A DNA stretch of 64,000 nt, from contig NZ_CP020083.1 of assembly GCF_003431825.1 (NCBI RefSeq), positions 3,200,501 through 3,264,500 on the forward strand, given 5' to 3'. The DNA comes from Blastomonas fulva (GTDB lineage: Bacteria > Pseudomonadota > Alphaproteobacteria > Sphingomonadales > Sphingomonadaceae). The notes beneath the pieces were generated by a model that saw nothing but the letters and a program-made list of their open reading frames with translations, searched no databases and was not told the DNA's origin. How positions within the stretch are numbered: position 1 is the stretch's first letter; every line of letters starts with the position of its first letter. Shown one piece after another: positions 8,201-16,036 of the stretch. Both the position numbers and the translations under genes were made by a program.

Positions 8201-9009
8201 GCCTTCCCCTGACCGACGCCATCCCTTTGCTGCTGCACAATCTGGTGCTGATCTTTGGCGTCATGATCGTGTTGTGGGGTGTGGCCGTTGCGATCAAGGA
8301 CGTCTCGTTCATCGATGCGGTCTGGCCGATGGGGATGGTACTGCTCGCCGCAGCGACCTTCTGGCTGGCCAACGCTGCCTCGCCTGCATCGGTGCTGCTG
8401 CTGATGCTGACGGCAATCTGGGGGCTGCGCCTGGGCATCCACCTGTTCGTCCGCTGGCGGCGCAACGGGATCGATCCGCGTTATGCCAAGATCATCGCCT
8501 TGGCCGAGCAGAAAAAGGGCTGGAGCTTTGCCAAGACCGCGCTGCTGCAGGTGTTCCTGCTCCAGGGGCCGCTGCTGTTCATGGTCTGCCTGCCCGCGCA
8601 ACTGGGCATCTGGCGTGGCGGCGAAACCGGAGCTCTGGGGATTGCAGGGGCGGTCATCGCGATCATCGGCATCGCATTCGAAACGATCGGCGACTTGCAG
8701 CTTGAAGCTTTCCGCGCCAATTCTGCAAACAAGGGCAAAGTGCTCGACACCGGCCTGTGGCGCTATACCCGCCACCCCAATTATTTCGGCGATGCCTGCA
8801 CCTGGTGGGGAATCTGGCTGGTGGCCCTGTCGACCGGGTGGGATATCGGCCTTGCCAGCCTGATCGGCCCGCTGTTCCTCAATTTCACGCTGGTCAAGTG
8901 GAGCGGGGCTGCGATGCTGGAGCGCGGCCTCAAGAAGACGCGGCCCGAATACGCCGATTACATCGCGCGCACCTCGTCGTTCTTCCCGCTGCCGCCCAAG
9001 CGCGGGTAA
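8197..9009 (+). CDS. DUF1295 family membrane protein (steroid 5-alpha-reductase-like)
   Basis: A 270-residue integral membrane protein with about six to seven hydrophobic segments. The C-terminal region carries TGLWRYTRHPNYFGD and the aromatic WWG that follows, the NADPH-binding signature shared by DUF1295, isoprenylcysteine methyltransferases and steroid 5-alpha-reductases. The start is GTG at 8197, overlapping the stop of the acyltransferase gene by four bases. Coupling with a PlsC-type acyltransferase suggests a lipid-modifying job, for example reduction of an unsaturated lipid, but this is inference. Length is ordinary for the family. Confidence 0.88.
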   Translation: MSLPLTDAIPLLLHNLVLIFGVMIVLWGVAVAIKDVSFIDAVWPMGMVLLAAATFWLANAASPASVLLLMLTAIWGLRLGIHLFVRWRRNGIDPRYAKIIALAEQKKGWSFAKTALLQVFLLQGPLLFMVCLPAQLGIWRGGETGALGIAGAVIAIIGIAFETIGDLQLEAFRANSANKGKVLDTGLWRYTRHPNYFGDACTWWGIWLVALSTGWDIGLASLIGPLFLNFTLVKWSGAAMLERGLKKTRPEYADYIARTSSFFPLPPKRG

Positions 9010-9012
9010 TGG

Positions 9013-9702
9013 TCACTCCACCGGCGGCACCGGACCCAGCTTGATCCGAGCGAACGGCCCAAAGTCGCTCCCCATCGCCTGACCAATCACCTTGACCGAT
9101 CCATCGGCCTGTTTCTGCAGGACCGCAATTTCGCCTTCTGCCAGACTGATGCTGTAGGCCCGCCAGATGTTGGCAACGTGGCTGACCAGCGCGATGTTGC
9201 TCGCGCCGGGATCGAGCGTGGCGACCAGTGCCTTCATGTCGGCAGCAGCCACATCCAGTGTGCGCGCGCCAGCCGGGTCATGATGCATCAACCGGGGCTC
9301 CGCCTTGGTGCGGCCGAACATGAAGCGCGCGGTGTCCATGCTTCTGCACATCGGGCTCGCCAGCACCATCCCCACCGGAATGTCCAGTGCCGAAAGCGCC
9401 TTGCCGGTTTCCTGTGATCCGGCATAGCCTGCGACAGACAGATTGCGCTGCGCCATGCAGTTGGTGGTCGGCTTGCTGTAATCGTCCGCCCGTGCGGGTA
9501 CTTCGGTGCGTTCGTGGCGGATGAGCAGGATGTACCCGCCTTTCTGCAACAGCGGTACGAGCGCTCCGGCATCGAGGCTGTTGCCTTGTCCGGCGGTGTG
9601 CTGCGCCTGAGCCTGAGCGGAGAGCTCTGGAGACATCAGGCCCAGCATTCCGGCTGCAGCCACCAGCAACCCAAGCTTTGCGACATCGAATCGTTTACGC
9701 AT
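9013..9702 (-). CDS. Secreted histidine phosphatase superfamily protein
   Basis: A 229-residue exported protein. ATG at 9702 was chosen since AAGGGG stands just upstream and the product opens with a basic stretch and a hydrophobic core (LGLLVAAAGMLGLMSP), cleavage likely after SAQA. The catalytic block is LLIRHERTEV (RHE in place of the common RHG), and a second histidine comes in IALVSHVANIW. Arginine in SPMCRSMDTA fits the third phosphate-contact position. Relatives include periplasmic phosphatases of unknown substrate. The gene converges on DUF1295 (3 bases apart) and is divergent from the duplicated protein at 9791. Confidence 0.85.
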   Translation of the reverse strand: MRKRFDVAKLGLLVAAAGMLGLMSPELSAQAQAQHTAGQGNSLDAGALVPLLQKGGYILLIRHERTEVPARADDYSKPTTNCMAQRNLSVAGYAGSQETGKALSALDIPVGMVLASPMCRSMDTARFMFGRTKAEPRLMHHDPAGARTLDVAAADMKALVATLDPGASNIALVSHVANIWRAYSISLAEGEIAVLQKQADGSVKVIGQAMGSDFGPFARIKLGPVPPVE

Positions 9703-9790
9703 CCCGTCCCCTTCTCGGCCTGGCCGGCCTAACCCGGCATTAAGCAATCGCTGGTAGTTATCGCACACCTTCCACTGCAGGCGAAGCCCG

Positions 9791-10708
9791 ATGACCAGAC
9801 CCCTTGACGATGTAACAGCCATGATCGCCCAGGCCCGCAGCCTGGGACCGGATGAGACGCTCGCCCTGCGCCGCGCTGTTTGGCCCGATGGCAAGATCAG
9901 CGCGCAGGAAGCCGGGATATTGTTCGCGCTCAACCGAGTCAGCAGCGCCCCCAGCCGCGAATGGGTCGATTTCTTCGTCGAGGCGATCACCGCCTATCTG
10001 GTCGAGCAGGCCGATCCGCGGGGCTATGTCAGCGACGAAAATGCCGCATGGCTGATGCAGGCGATCGATCAGGACGGCAAGGTCGATACCCTCGCCGAGC
10101 TCGAACTCGTGGTGAAGGTCATCGAGCGCGCCGAGAATGTTCCCGACAGCCTGAAGGCCTATGCGCTCGAGCAGATCAGGCATGCCGTGCTGCATGGCGA
10201 GGGGCCGACCCGCTGTGGCGGCGGGCTGCAGCCCGGCAGCATCGGCACCACCGAGGTGCGGCTTCTGCGCCGTGTGCTCTATGCCGCCGGTGGCGCTGCG
10301 CCCGCGCACATCAACCGTGCCGAGGCCGAACTGCTGTTCGAAATCAAGGACGCGACGCTCGCCGGGCAGAACGCGCCCGAATGGCAGACGCTGTTCGTTC
10401 AGGCGCTGAGCCTGCATCTGATGACCAACCAGCGCTTCCGCGCGCTGACCCGCCAGGATGCGCAGCGACTGCATGCCTTCATGGCGGATACCTCTGCAGG
10501 AATCGGCAGCTTTTTCGGACGGATGGCCGGGTCACTGGCCGACAGGACTCCGCTGGGCGCAGCCTCCAGCCCCGCTGCCGAACCCGAGCCTGCACCCGAA
10601 GACGGCCTGACCGCGAGCGAACAGGATTGGCTGCAGGCCATGGTGGGCGGTGACGGCAAGCTCGATCCGCTCGAACGCGCCCTCCTCAAGGCGCTGGCCG
10701 AAGCCTGA
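9791..10708 (+). CDS. Internally duplicated protein of unknown function (TerB-like helical repeats)
   Basis: I do not recognise a named family. The 305-residue product is soluble, helical and built from two alternating repeats. Unit A covers about 25-75 (RRAVWPDGKIS, then EAGILFALN, EWVDFF, AITAYL) and returns at 156-212 (LLRRVLYAAGG, INRAEAELLFEI, EWQTLFVQAL). Unit B covers about 80-113 (VSDENAAWLMQAIDQDGKVD) and returns at the C-terminus, 272-304 (LTASEQDWLQAMVGGDGKLD). The DGK[IVL]-x(2-3)-E pattern recalls TerB-like domains and EF-hand-like acidic turns, so metal binding is possible. A Pro/Ala/Glu linker spans about 257-271. The start is ATG at 9791 with a weak ribosome site. It is divergent from the histidine phosphatase and upstream of the metal exporter, which may or may not be related. 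Confidence 0.7.
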   Translation: MTRPLDDVTAMIAQARSLGPDETLALRRAVWPDGKISAQEAGILFALNRVSSAPSREWVDFFVEAITAYLVEQADPRGYVSDENAAWLMQAIDQDGKVDTLAELELVVKVIERAENVPDSLKAYALEQIRHAVLHGEGPTRCGGGLQPGSIGTTEVRLLRRVLYAAGGAAPAHINRAEAELLFEIKDATLAGQNAPEWQTLFVQALSLHLMTNQRFRALTRQDAQRLHAFMADTSAGIGSFFGRMAGSLADRTPLGAASSPAAEPEPAPEDGLTASEQDWLQAMVGGDGKLDPLERALLKALAEA

Positions 10709-10793
10709 CTATATCGCGGCGCGGTCCCGTGGGGATTGCGTTCGAGGGCCGGGGCTGACAGGATTGCAGGCATGGACCGGGACAAACAGCCCG

Positions 10794-10807
10794 GACACCC
10801 CCCTGTC
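10794..10807. promoter_or_regulatory. Candidate metal-repressor operator (GACA-C6-TGTC) upstream of the cation exporter
   Basis: GACA-CCCCCC-TGTC: a six-base C tract flanked by inverted four-base arms, 13 bases before the exporter start. A G/C tract framed by inverted repeats is the architecture bound by CsoR/RcnR/DmeR-type repressors, which control RcnA and DmeF exporters elsewhere. No such repressor gene is in the window. The leader can also form competing stems (GGGCTG with CAGCCC, TGACAGG with CCTGTCA). Confidence 0.4.
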
Positions 10808-10820
10808 ATCCGGAACCGCC

Positions 10821-11789
10821 ATGCACCACGATGCCGCGCTCGAGCAATTCACCCATGATCACCGCTTCGCCGCCGATGGCGAGGCGCGCAGCGAACAGCG
10901 CACGCTCTGGGTGGTCGCGCTGACCGCGGTCACCATGATCGCCGAAATCCTCGGCGGCTGGTGGACCGGATCGATGGCGCTGCTCGCCGACGGCTGGCAC
11001 ATGGGCAGCCATGTTGCAGCCCTGGGGCTCGCCGCATTCGCCTATCGCTTTGCCCGCACCCATGCACATGACCGCCGTTTCTCGATGGGCACCGGCAAGG
11101 TCGGATCGCTGACCGGGTTCAGTAGCGCGTTGCTGCTGGGCGTGATCGCGATGCTGATGATCTGGGAATCGGCGGACCGCCTCGCCGATCCCGTCGCCAT
11201 CGATTACACCGCCGCCATCGTCGTCACGCTGATCGGGCTGGCGGTCAATGTCGCCAGCGCCTTCATGCTGAGCTCGGGTGGCCATCACCACCATCATCAC
11301 GACCACGGCGGCGATCACCACGATCACCACCATGGCCATCATCACGACCACAATCTGCGCGCAGCCTATATCCATGTGCTCACCGACGCGCTGACATCGG
11401 TGCTGGCGCTGGTCGCGTTGACCGGCGGCCTGATGCTGGGGCTGGACTGGCTAGACCCGCTGATGGGGATCGTCGGTGCAGTCGTGATCCTGTGGTGGGC
11501 GCGCGGCCTGCTGCGCGAATGCGCGCGGGTGCTGCTCGACATGGAGGCGGACCCGGCCAGGGCCGAAACCATCCGCAAGCGGATCGAGGGGGACGCGGAC
11601 AACCGTGTCGTCGATCTGCACCTATGGCAGGTCGGCACCGGGCATCTTGCGCTAATCGTCTTGCTTGCCACGCATGACCCTCGCCCTCCGCAACATTATC
11701 GTGCGCTGCTCCGGGGCATCGGCAAGCTGTCGCACTGCACCTTCGAGGTCATCCCCTGCGACGACGCCCGCTGCCCGCCCGCCGACTGA
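10821..11789 (+). CDS. dmeF: Cation diffusion facilitator, DmeF-type divalent metal exporter
   Basis: A 322-residue CDF transporter expected to export divalent cations (cobalt, nickel or zinc) using the proton gradient. Six membrane segments are visible; the metal site residues lie in ADGWHMGSH (segment 2, HxxxH plus D) and HVLTDALTS (segment 5, HxxxD). Between segments 4 and 5 is a very His/Asp-rich loop beginning [20 protein letters not shown], a metal-collecting feature of DmeF and ZitB types. The C-terminal cytoplasmic domain contains [16 protein letters not shown], which is DmeF-like. The start ATG at 10821 follows GGAA. The upstream leader holds a possible metal-repressor operator. The symbol is by family resemblance; substrate is not proven. 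Confidence 0.85.
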   Translation: MHHDAALEQFTHDHRFAADGEARSEQRTLWVVALTAVTMIAEILGGWWTGSMALLADGWHMGSHVAALGLAAFAYRFARTHAHDRRFSMGTGKVGSLTGFSSALLLGVIAMLMIWESADRLADPVAIDYTAAIVVTLIGLAVNVASAFMLSSGGHHHHHHDHGGDHHDHHHGHHHDHNLRAAYIHVLTDALTSVLALVALTGGLMLGLDWLDPLMGIVGAVVILWWARGLLRECARVLLDMEADPARAETIRKRIEGDADNRVVDLHLWQVGTGHLALIVLLATHDPRPPQHYRALLRGIGKLSHCTFEVIPCDDARCPPAD

Positions 11790-11857
11790 TCGCCCACGCC
11801 CGCCTGCCACAAGCGATCTTCCCGCCTGCGCCCATCAATGCTAAGCGGCCCGCCATC

Positions 11858-13081
11858 ATGACCCAGTACACATCCGATCTTTTGGCGCTGCTCGATGCGC
11901 GCGGCTATATCCACCAGCTGACCGATGCAGCCGCGCTCGATGCGCTGGCGGCCAAGCAGATCGTGCCCGGATATATCGGGTTCGATCCGACCGCGCCGTC
12001 GCTGCATGTCGGCTCGCTCGTGCAGATCATGCTGCTGCGCCGCCTGCAGCAGAGCGGCCACAAGCCGATCGTCGTGATGGGCGGTGGCACCGGCAAGATC
12101 GGTGACCCCAGCTTCAAGGACGAGGCCCGCCGGCTGCTCACGCCAGAGACGATCGCGTCCAATGTCGCCTCGATCAAGCGTGTGTTCGAACGCTTCCTCA
12201 CCTTCGGTGACGGGCCTACCGATGCGATCATAGTCGACAACGCCGAATGGCTCGACAGGCTCGAATATGTGCCGTTCCTGCGCGATATCGGCCAGCATTT
12301 CTCGATAAACCGGATGCTCAGCTTCGATTCGGTCAAGCTGCGGCTCGACCGCGAACAGTCGTTGAGCTTCCTCGAGTTCAACTACATGATTCTACAGGCC
12401 TATGACTTCCTGGAGCTGTCGCGCCGCGTCGGTTGCCGGTTGCAGATGGGCGGGTCGGACCAGTGGGGCAATATCGTCAACGGGATCGAGCTTGCCCGCC
12501 GTGTCGACGGGACCGAGGTCTATGGCGTCACCACCCCGCTGATCACGCTCGCCGATGGCGGCAAGATGGGCAAAACCGAGAAGGGCGCTGTCTGGCTCAA
12601 CGAGGATTCGCTGCCCGCGTACGACTACTGGCAATTCTGGCGCAACACCCAGGATGCCGATGTCGGCAGGTTCATGCGGCTGTTCACCGATATCCCGCTC
12701 GACGAGATCGCGCGGCTCGAAAACCTGCAGGGATCGGAGATCAACGAGGCCAAGAAGGTGCTTGCCGATGCTGCGACCACCATGTGTCGCGGCGCCGATG
12801 CCGCACGGTCCGCCGCCGAGACCGCGCGCGCGACCTTCGAGCAAGGCCATGCCGGCGGCGATCTGCCCAGCATCCAGGTGCCCGCAGAGGGCATGTCGAT
12901 CATTCACGCGATCACCGGCCTGGGTTTCACCACTTCGAACAAGGAAGCCAAGCGCAAGATCGAGGAAGGCGCGGTGCGCGTGAACGGCGAGAAGGTGCAA
13001 GGCTTTGATTATCTGGTAAAGCCCGGCGATACGCTGAGCCTGGGTCAGAAAAAGCACGGGCTAGTCCTCGGCGAGGACTGA
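11858..13081 (+). CDS. tyrS: Tyrosyl-tRNA synthetase
   Basis: A 407-residue class Ic aminoacyl-tRNA synthetase that charges tRNA-Tyr. The HIGH-equivalent is HVGS at 50-53 within [13 protein letters not shown], the KMSKS-equivalent is KMGKT, and the tyrosine-binding region contains QAYDFLEL and GGSDQWGNI. The last 65 or so residues are an S4 RNA-binding domain ([20 protein letters not shown]). Length fits the bacterial TyrRS form of the TyrS subgroup found in proteobacteria. It follows the metal exporter in the same direction after 68 bases; I see no T-box or attenuator. Confidence 0.96.
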   Translation: MTQYTSDLLALLDARGYIHQLTDAAALDALAAKQIVPGYIGFDPTAPSLHVGSLVQIMLLRRLQQSGHKPIVVMGGGTGKIGDPSFKDEARRLLTPETIASNVASIKRVFERFLTFGDGPTDAIIVDNAEWLDRLEYVPFLRDIGQHFSINRMLSFDSVKLRLDREQSLSFLEFNYMILQAYDFLELSRRVGCRLQMGGSDQWGNIVNGIELARRVDGTEVYGVTTPLITLADGGKMGKTEKGAVWLNEDSLPAYDYWQFWRNTQDADVGRFMRLFTDIPLDEIARLENLQGSEINEAKKVLADAATTMCRGADAARSAAETARATFEQGHAGGDLPSIQVPAEGMSIIHAITGLGFTTSNKEAKRKIEEGAVRVNGEKVQGFDYLVKPGDTLSLGQKKHGLVLGED

Positions 13082-13188
13082 TTGCAATTCTCCGACGGAC
13101 GTATACTTTCCGTTAGAATTTACACTTTGTTCGCACTTTTGAGTGATGGTAGCTTCCAGCAAGCAATGCCAAAACGGGTGGTCGATAC

Positions 13189-13527
13189 ATGTCCAGAGGA
13201 GCCAGACTCGCAGTGGTGGAAAAGCGACAAGCCGCGCGCCACGCGGTCAATCATGCGACCATTGCCGAGCATCGCCATCTGGGTGACATCAAGACGCATA
13301 TCGTCAACATTTCCGCCAACGGCTTCATGACCGAAGGCGAAATGCCGCTCGCCAAGGGCGAACGCATCACCGTGCGCCTACCGGTAATCGGCCGAATCGA
13401 GGCACATCTGATCTGGTCGATCGGCGGGCGCAGCGGGTTCCAGCTGGAGCGCGTGATCCGGCTCAACGAATTCAACGAGATGATCGACGTGCTTGGCGCG
13501 ACGACGGGGCCCAACGGGCGGCGTTGA
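13189..13527 (+). CDS. PilZ domain protein
   Basis: A 112-residue single PilZ domain. The c-di-GMP-binding motifs are recognisable: a basic RxxxR-like stretch (KRQAARHAV, about 12-20) and the D/NxSxxG block as VNISANGF. It probably senses cyclic di-GMP, fitting with an EAL phosphodiesterase gene 6 kb further on, though no direct link is shown. ATG at 13189 lacks a ribosome site; an in-frame GTG at 13213 has AGAGGAG 11 bases before it and would give a protein eight residues shorter that still holds both motifs, so the start is open. Its 3' end faces recG, with a hairpin between them. Confidence 0.85.
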   Translation: MSRGARLAVVEKRQAARHAVNHATIAEHRHLGDIKTHIVNISANGFMTEGEMPLAKGERITVRLPVIGRIEAHLIWSIGGRSGFQLERVIRLNEFNEMIDVLGATTGPNGRR

Positions 13528-13539
13528 GCGCCTTCTAAA

Positions 13540-13562
13540 ATCCTCGCCCTTCAGGGGAGGAT
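13540..13562. terminator. Hairpin between convergent PilZ and recG genes
   Basis: ATCCTC-(G)CCC-TTCA-GGG-GAGGAT: nine pairs with a one-base bulge and a four-base loop, between the two stop codons. No T-run follows on either strand, so termination may be weak or Rho-dependent; its place between convergent genes suggests bidirectional use. Confidence 0.5.
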
Positions 13563-13571
13563 CTTGATTGA

Positions 13572-15629
13572 CTACCCTCCCCTCAGCAGCTTCGCGCCAT
13601 AATCCCGCTCGAACAGATACAGCGCCACCCGCGCGGCCTGGCCGCGTTCGCTGTCCAGACCGCCATCGCGATCCATGAGGAGGCGCGCATCGTCGGTCGC
13701 GGTCGCGATCAGCCGCTGGACCTGCTCTGGCGTCGCGATGCGAAACGCGCCGTCGCCGGACTGGCGGGTGCCGAGCAGTTCGCCACCCCCGCGCAGCCGC
13801 AGATCCTCCTCTGCGATGTGAAACCCGTCCTGGCTCGATCGCATCAGCGCCAGCCTGGCGCGCGCGGTCTCGCTCAGCGCATTGCCACGCAGCAGCACGC
13901 ACACCGATTTCTGATCACCCCGCCCGACCCGACCGCGCAGCTGGTGCAGCTGCGCCAGGCCGAAGCGCTCGGCCGCCTCGATCACCATCAGCGTTGCGTT
14001 GGGCACATCGACCCCGACTTCGATCACCGTGGTGGCGACCAGCAGCGACGTCTTGCCACTGGCAAAGTCCGCCATCATCGCATCCTTGCGCTCGGCGGGC
14101 ATCTGGCCGTGAACCAATGAGACCTTGCCCGGGAAGCGCTCCGAGAGTTGCGCCGCGCGCGTCTCGGCAGCCGCCAGGTCGCTGGTCTCGCTGTCCATCA
14201 CCAAAGGACACACCCAGTACGCCTGCCCGCCGCGCTCGATATGCCGGCCAAGCCCATCGACGATCTCGGACAACCGCTCGTCGGCGATCACCCGGGTCTC
14301 GATCGGCTGGCGCCCCGGCGGCAGCTCGTCGAGCCGCGAGACATCCATCTCGCCATAATGGCTGAGCGTCAGCGTGCGCGGGATCGGGGTTGCGGTCATC
14401 GCCAGCAGATGCGGGGTCGCCCGGCCTTTTTCCTGCAGCATCAGCCGCTGCGACACCCCGAACTTGTGCTGCTCGTCGATCACCGCCAGCGCGAGATTCC
14501 TGTAGCGCACCGCGTCCTGGAACAGCGCGTGCGTGCCGATGATGATCTGGATCGATCCATCCGCCATCCCCATCAGCGTCGCATCGCGCGCGCGGCCCTT
14601 GTCGCGTCCGGTCAGCACCGCGATGCTCACAGGAAGCCCCGAGAGCATCCGCGAGATGGTGTCGAAATGCTGCCGCGCGAGAATTTCGGTCGGCGCGAGC
14701 AGGGCCGCCTGCCCGCCGCACTCGACCGCATTGAGCATCGCCATCACCGCGACCAACGTCTTGCCCGCGCCGACATCGCCCTGCAGCAGCCGCAGCATCG
14801 GCACCGGCTGTGCCATGTCGCCGTTGATCTCGCCGATCGTGCGCTGCTGCGCGCCGGTCAGCGCGAACGGCAACCGCAACGCATCGCGCAGATGCCCGTC
14901 GCCCTGCAGCGCCAGCCCCTTGCGCTTGCGGTTGCTCTGCCTGATCAGCGCGAAGGCGAGCTGGTTGGTGAAAATCTCGTCATAGGCCAGCCTCTCGCGG
15001 GGAAGCCCGTCCATCCCCTGATGCGCGCTTGCCAGCGCCTCGTGCCAGTCGGGCCAGTCCTGCTTGGCCTTGAGCGTCGGCTCGATCCACTCGGGCAGCG
15101 GCGGCATCAGCGACAGCGCCTGCGCCGCGAGCGAGGCGACGCGCTTCTGCCCCAGGCCTTCGGCAAGCGGATAGACCGGTTCGGCGTCGGCGATCTGGTC
15201 AGCCTCCTCGGGGGCAACGACATGATCGGGGTGAACGATCTGCCACGCCTCGCCCCAGATCTCGAGCTTGCCCGCCGCCAGCCGGGTCTCGCCCAGCGGC
15301 CACAATTTGCGCGCCCAGCCGGGGTTGCCGCCGAAATAGACAAGGCTGATATGGTTGCCGATGCTGTCCTCGGCGATCACCCGGGTCGGCCCACGTCCGG
15401 GGCTGCTGCGATAGCCCGTAGCGGTCAGCGCGATGATGATCTGCTCGCCGGTCGCGGCATCGTCCGCCGTCGCGACAGCCCGCCTGCGGATGAAGCCGGT
15501 GGGCAGATGATAGGCCATGTCCTTGACCCGCGCGATTCCCAGCCGCGCGAACGGCTTTTGCAGGGATACGCCGACGCCCTTGAGGGTCTCGATCTCGGCG
15601 AATGCGGGGTTGAGTATATCGGGGCGCAT
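13572..15629 (-). CDS. recG: ATP-dependent DNA helicase RecG
   Basis: A 685-residue superfamily 2 helicase that reverses stalled replication forks and processes branched DNA. The N-terminal wedge OB-fold domain is followed by the helicase core with Walker A GDVGAGKTLVAVMA, the DEQH box as VIDEQHKFG, motif [12 protein letters not shown], and late motifs VIEVGVDVPNA and [12 protein letters not shown] at 15629 starts MRPDILNPAF, the usual position for the family; a longer open extension does not look like RecG. It is divergent from sdhE-mfd, an arrangement I know from other Sphingomonadales. The ribosome site is poor. Confidence 0.96.
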   Translation of the reverse strand: MRPDILNPAFAEIETLKGVGVSLQKPFARLGIARVKDMAYHLPTGFIRRRAVATADDAATGEQIIIALTATGYRSSPGRGPTRVIAEDSIGNHISLVYFGGNPGWARKLWPLGETRLAAGKLEIWGEAWQIVHPDHVVAPEEADQIADAEPVYPLAEGLGQKRVASLAAQALSLMPPLPEWIEPTLKAKQDWPDWHEALASAHQGMDGLPRERLAYDEIFTNQLAFALIRQSNRKRKGLALQGDGHLRDALRLPFALTGAQQRTIGEINGDMAQPVPMLRLLQGDVGAGKTLVAVMAMLNAVECGGQAALLAPTEILARQHFDTISRMLSGLPVSIAVLTGRDKGRARDATLMGMADGSIQIIIGTHALFQDAVRYRNLALAVIDEQHKFGVSQRLMLQEKGRATPHLLAMTATPIPRTLTLSHYGEMDVSRLDELPPGRQPIETRVIADERLSEIVDGLGRHIERGGQAYWVCPLVMDSETSDLAAAETRAAQLSERFPGKVSLVHGQMPAERKDAMMADFASGKTSLLVATTVIEVGVDVPNATLMVIEAAERFGLAQLHQLRGRVGRGDQKSVCVLLRGNALSETARARLALMRSSQDGFHIAEEDLRLRGGGELLGTRQSGDGAFRIATPEQVQRLIATATDDARLLMDRDGGLDSERGQAARVALYLFERDYGAKLLRGG

Positions 15630-15742
15630 GGCTATCGCAAAAAACGCGGTCACATCTGGTGCCGCTGGCTGAAGTCTTGCCGCCCGTCTTAGGCAGACAT
15701 GGCCTGCCCTGCAAGGCAACCCCAAGCGAAGGAGCCAATGCG

Positions 15743-16009
15743 ATGGACCGCGATACCCGACTGCGCCGCCTGGCCTTCCGCGCCTGGCATCGCGGCACGC
15801 GTGAGGCCGATTTCATGATCGGAGGTTTCTTCGATCGCTATGGCCAGAGCTGGTCGGACGAAGAGCTCGCCTGGTTCGAGGCGCTGATCGAGGAACAGGA
15901 CGTCGACATCATGGCCTGGGCGATCGGCACGCTGCCTGTCCCTGCGCAGTTCGCCGGGCCGCAGATGGACGCCATGCGCCAGCTCGATTTCATCAACATC
16001 CCGCGCTGA
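15743..16009 (+). CDS. sdhE: Succinate dehydrogenase FAD assembly factor SdhE
   Basis: An 88-residue protein of the SdhE/DUF339 (Sdh5, YgfY) family, which helps attach FAD covalently to the flavoprotein subunit of succinate dehydrogenase. The key RGxxE motif is visible in AWHRGTREADFM, followed by the conserved FFDRYG and a helical acidic C-terminal half (LEEQDVDIMAW-like). ATG at 15743 was chosen because AAGGAG stands 8 bases upstream. It lies 27 bases before mfd in the same direction and is divergent from recG. Confidence 0.93.
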   Translation: MDRDTRLRRLAFRAWHRGTREADFMIGGFFDRYGQSWSDEELAWFEALIEEQDVDIMAWAIGTLPVPAQFAGPQMDAMRQLDFINIPR

Positions 16010-16036
16010 CCCCGGATTACAGGCAACACCCGATTT

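Noticed and set aside
11281..11355. Short CAC/CAT-rich repeats that could look like a repeat array
   Set aside because: They encode the His-rich loop of the metal exporter; there are no spacers and no CRISPR features.
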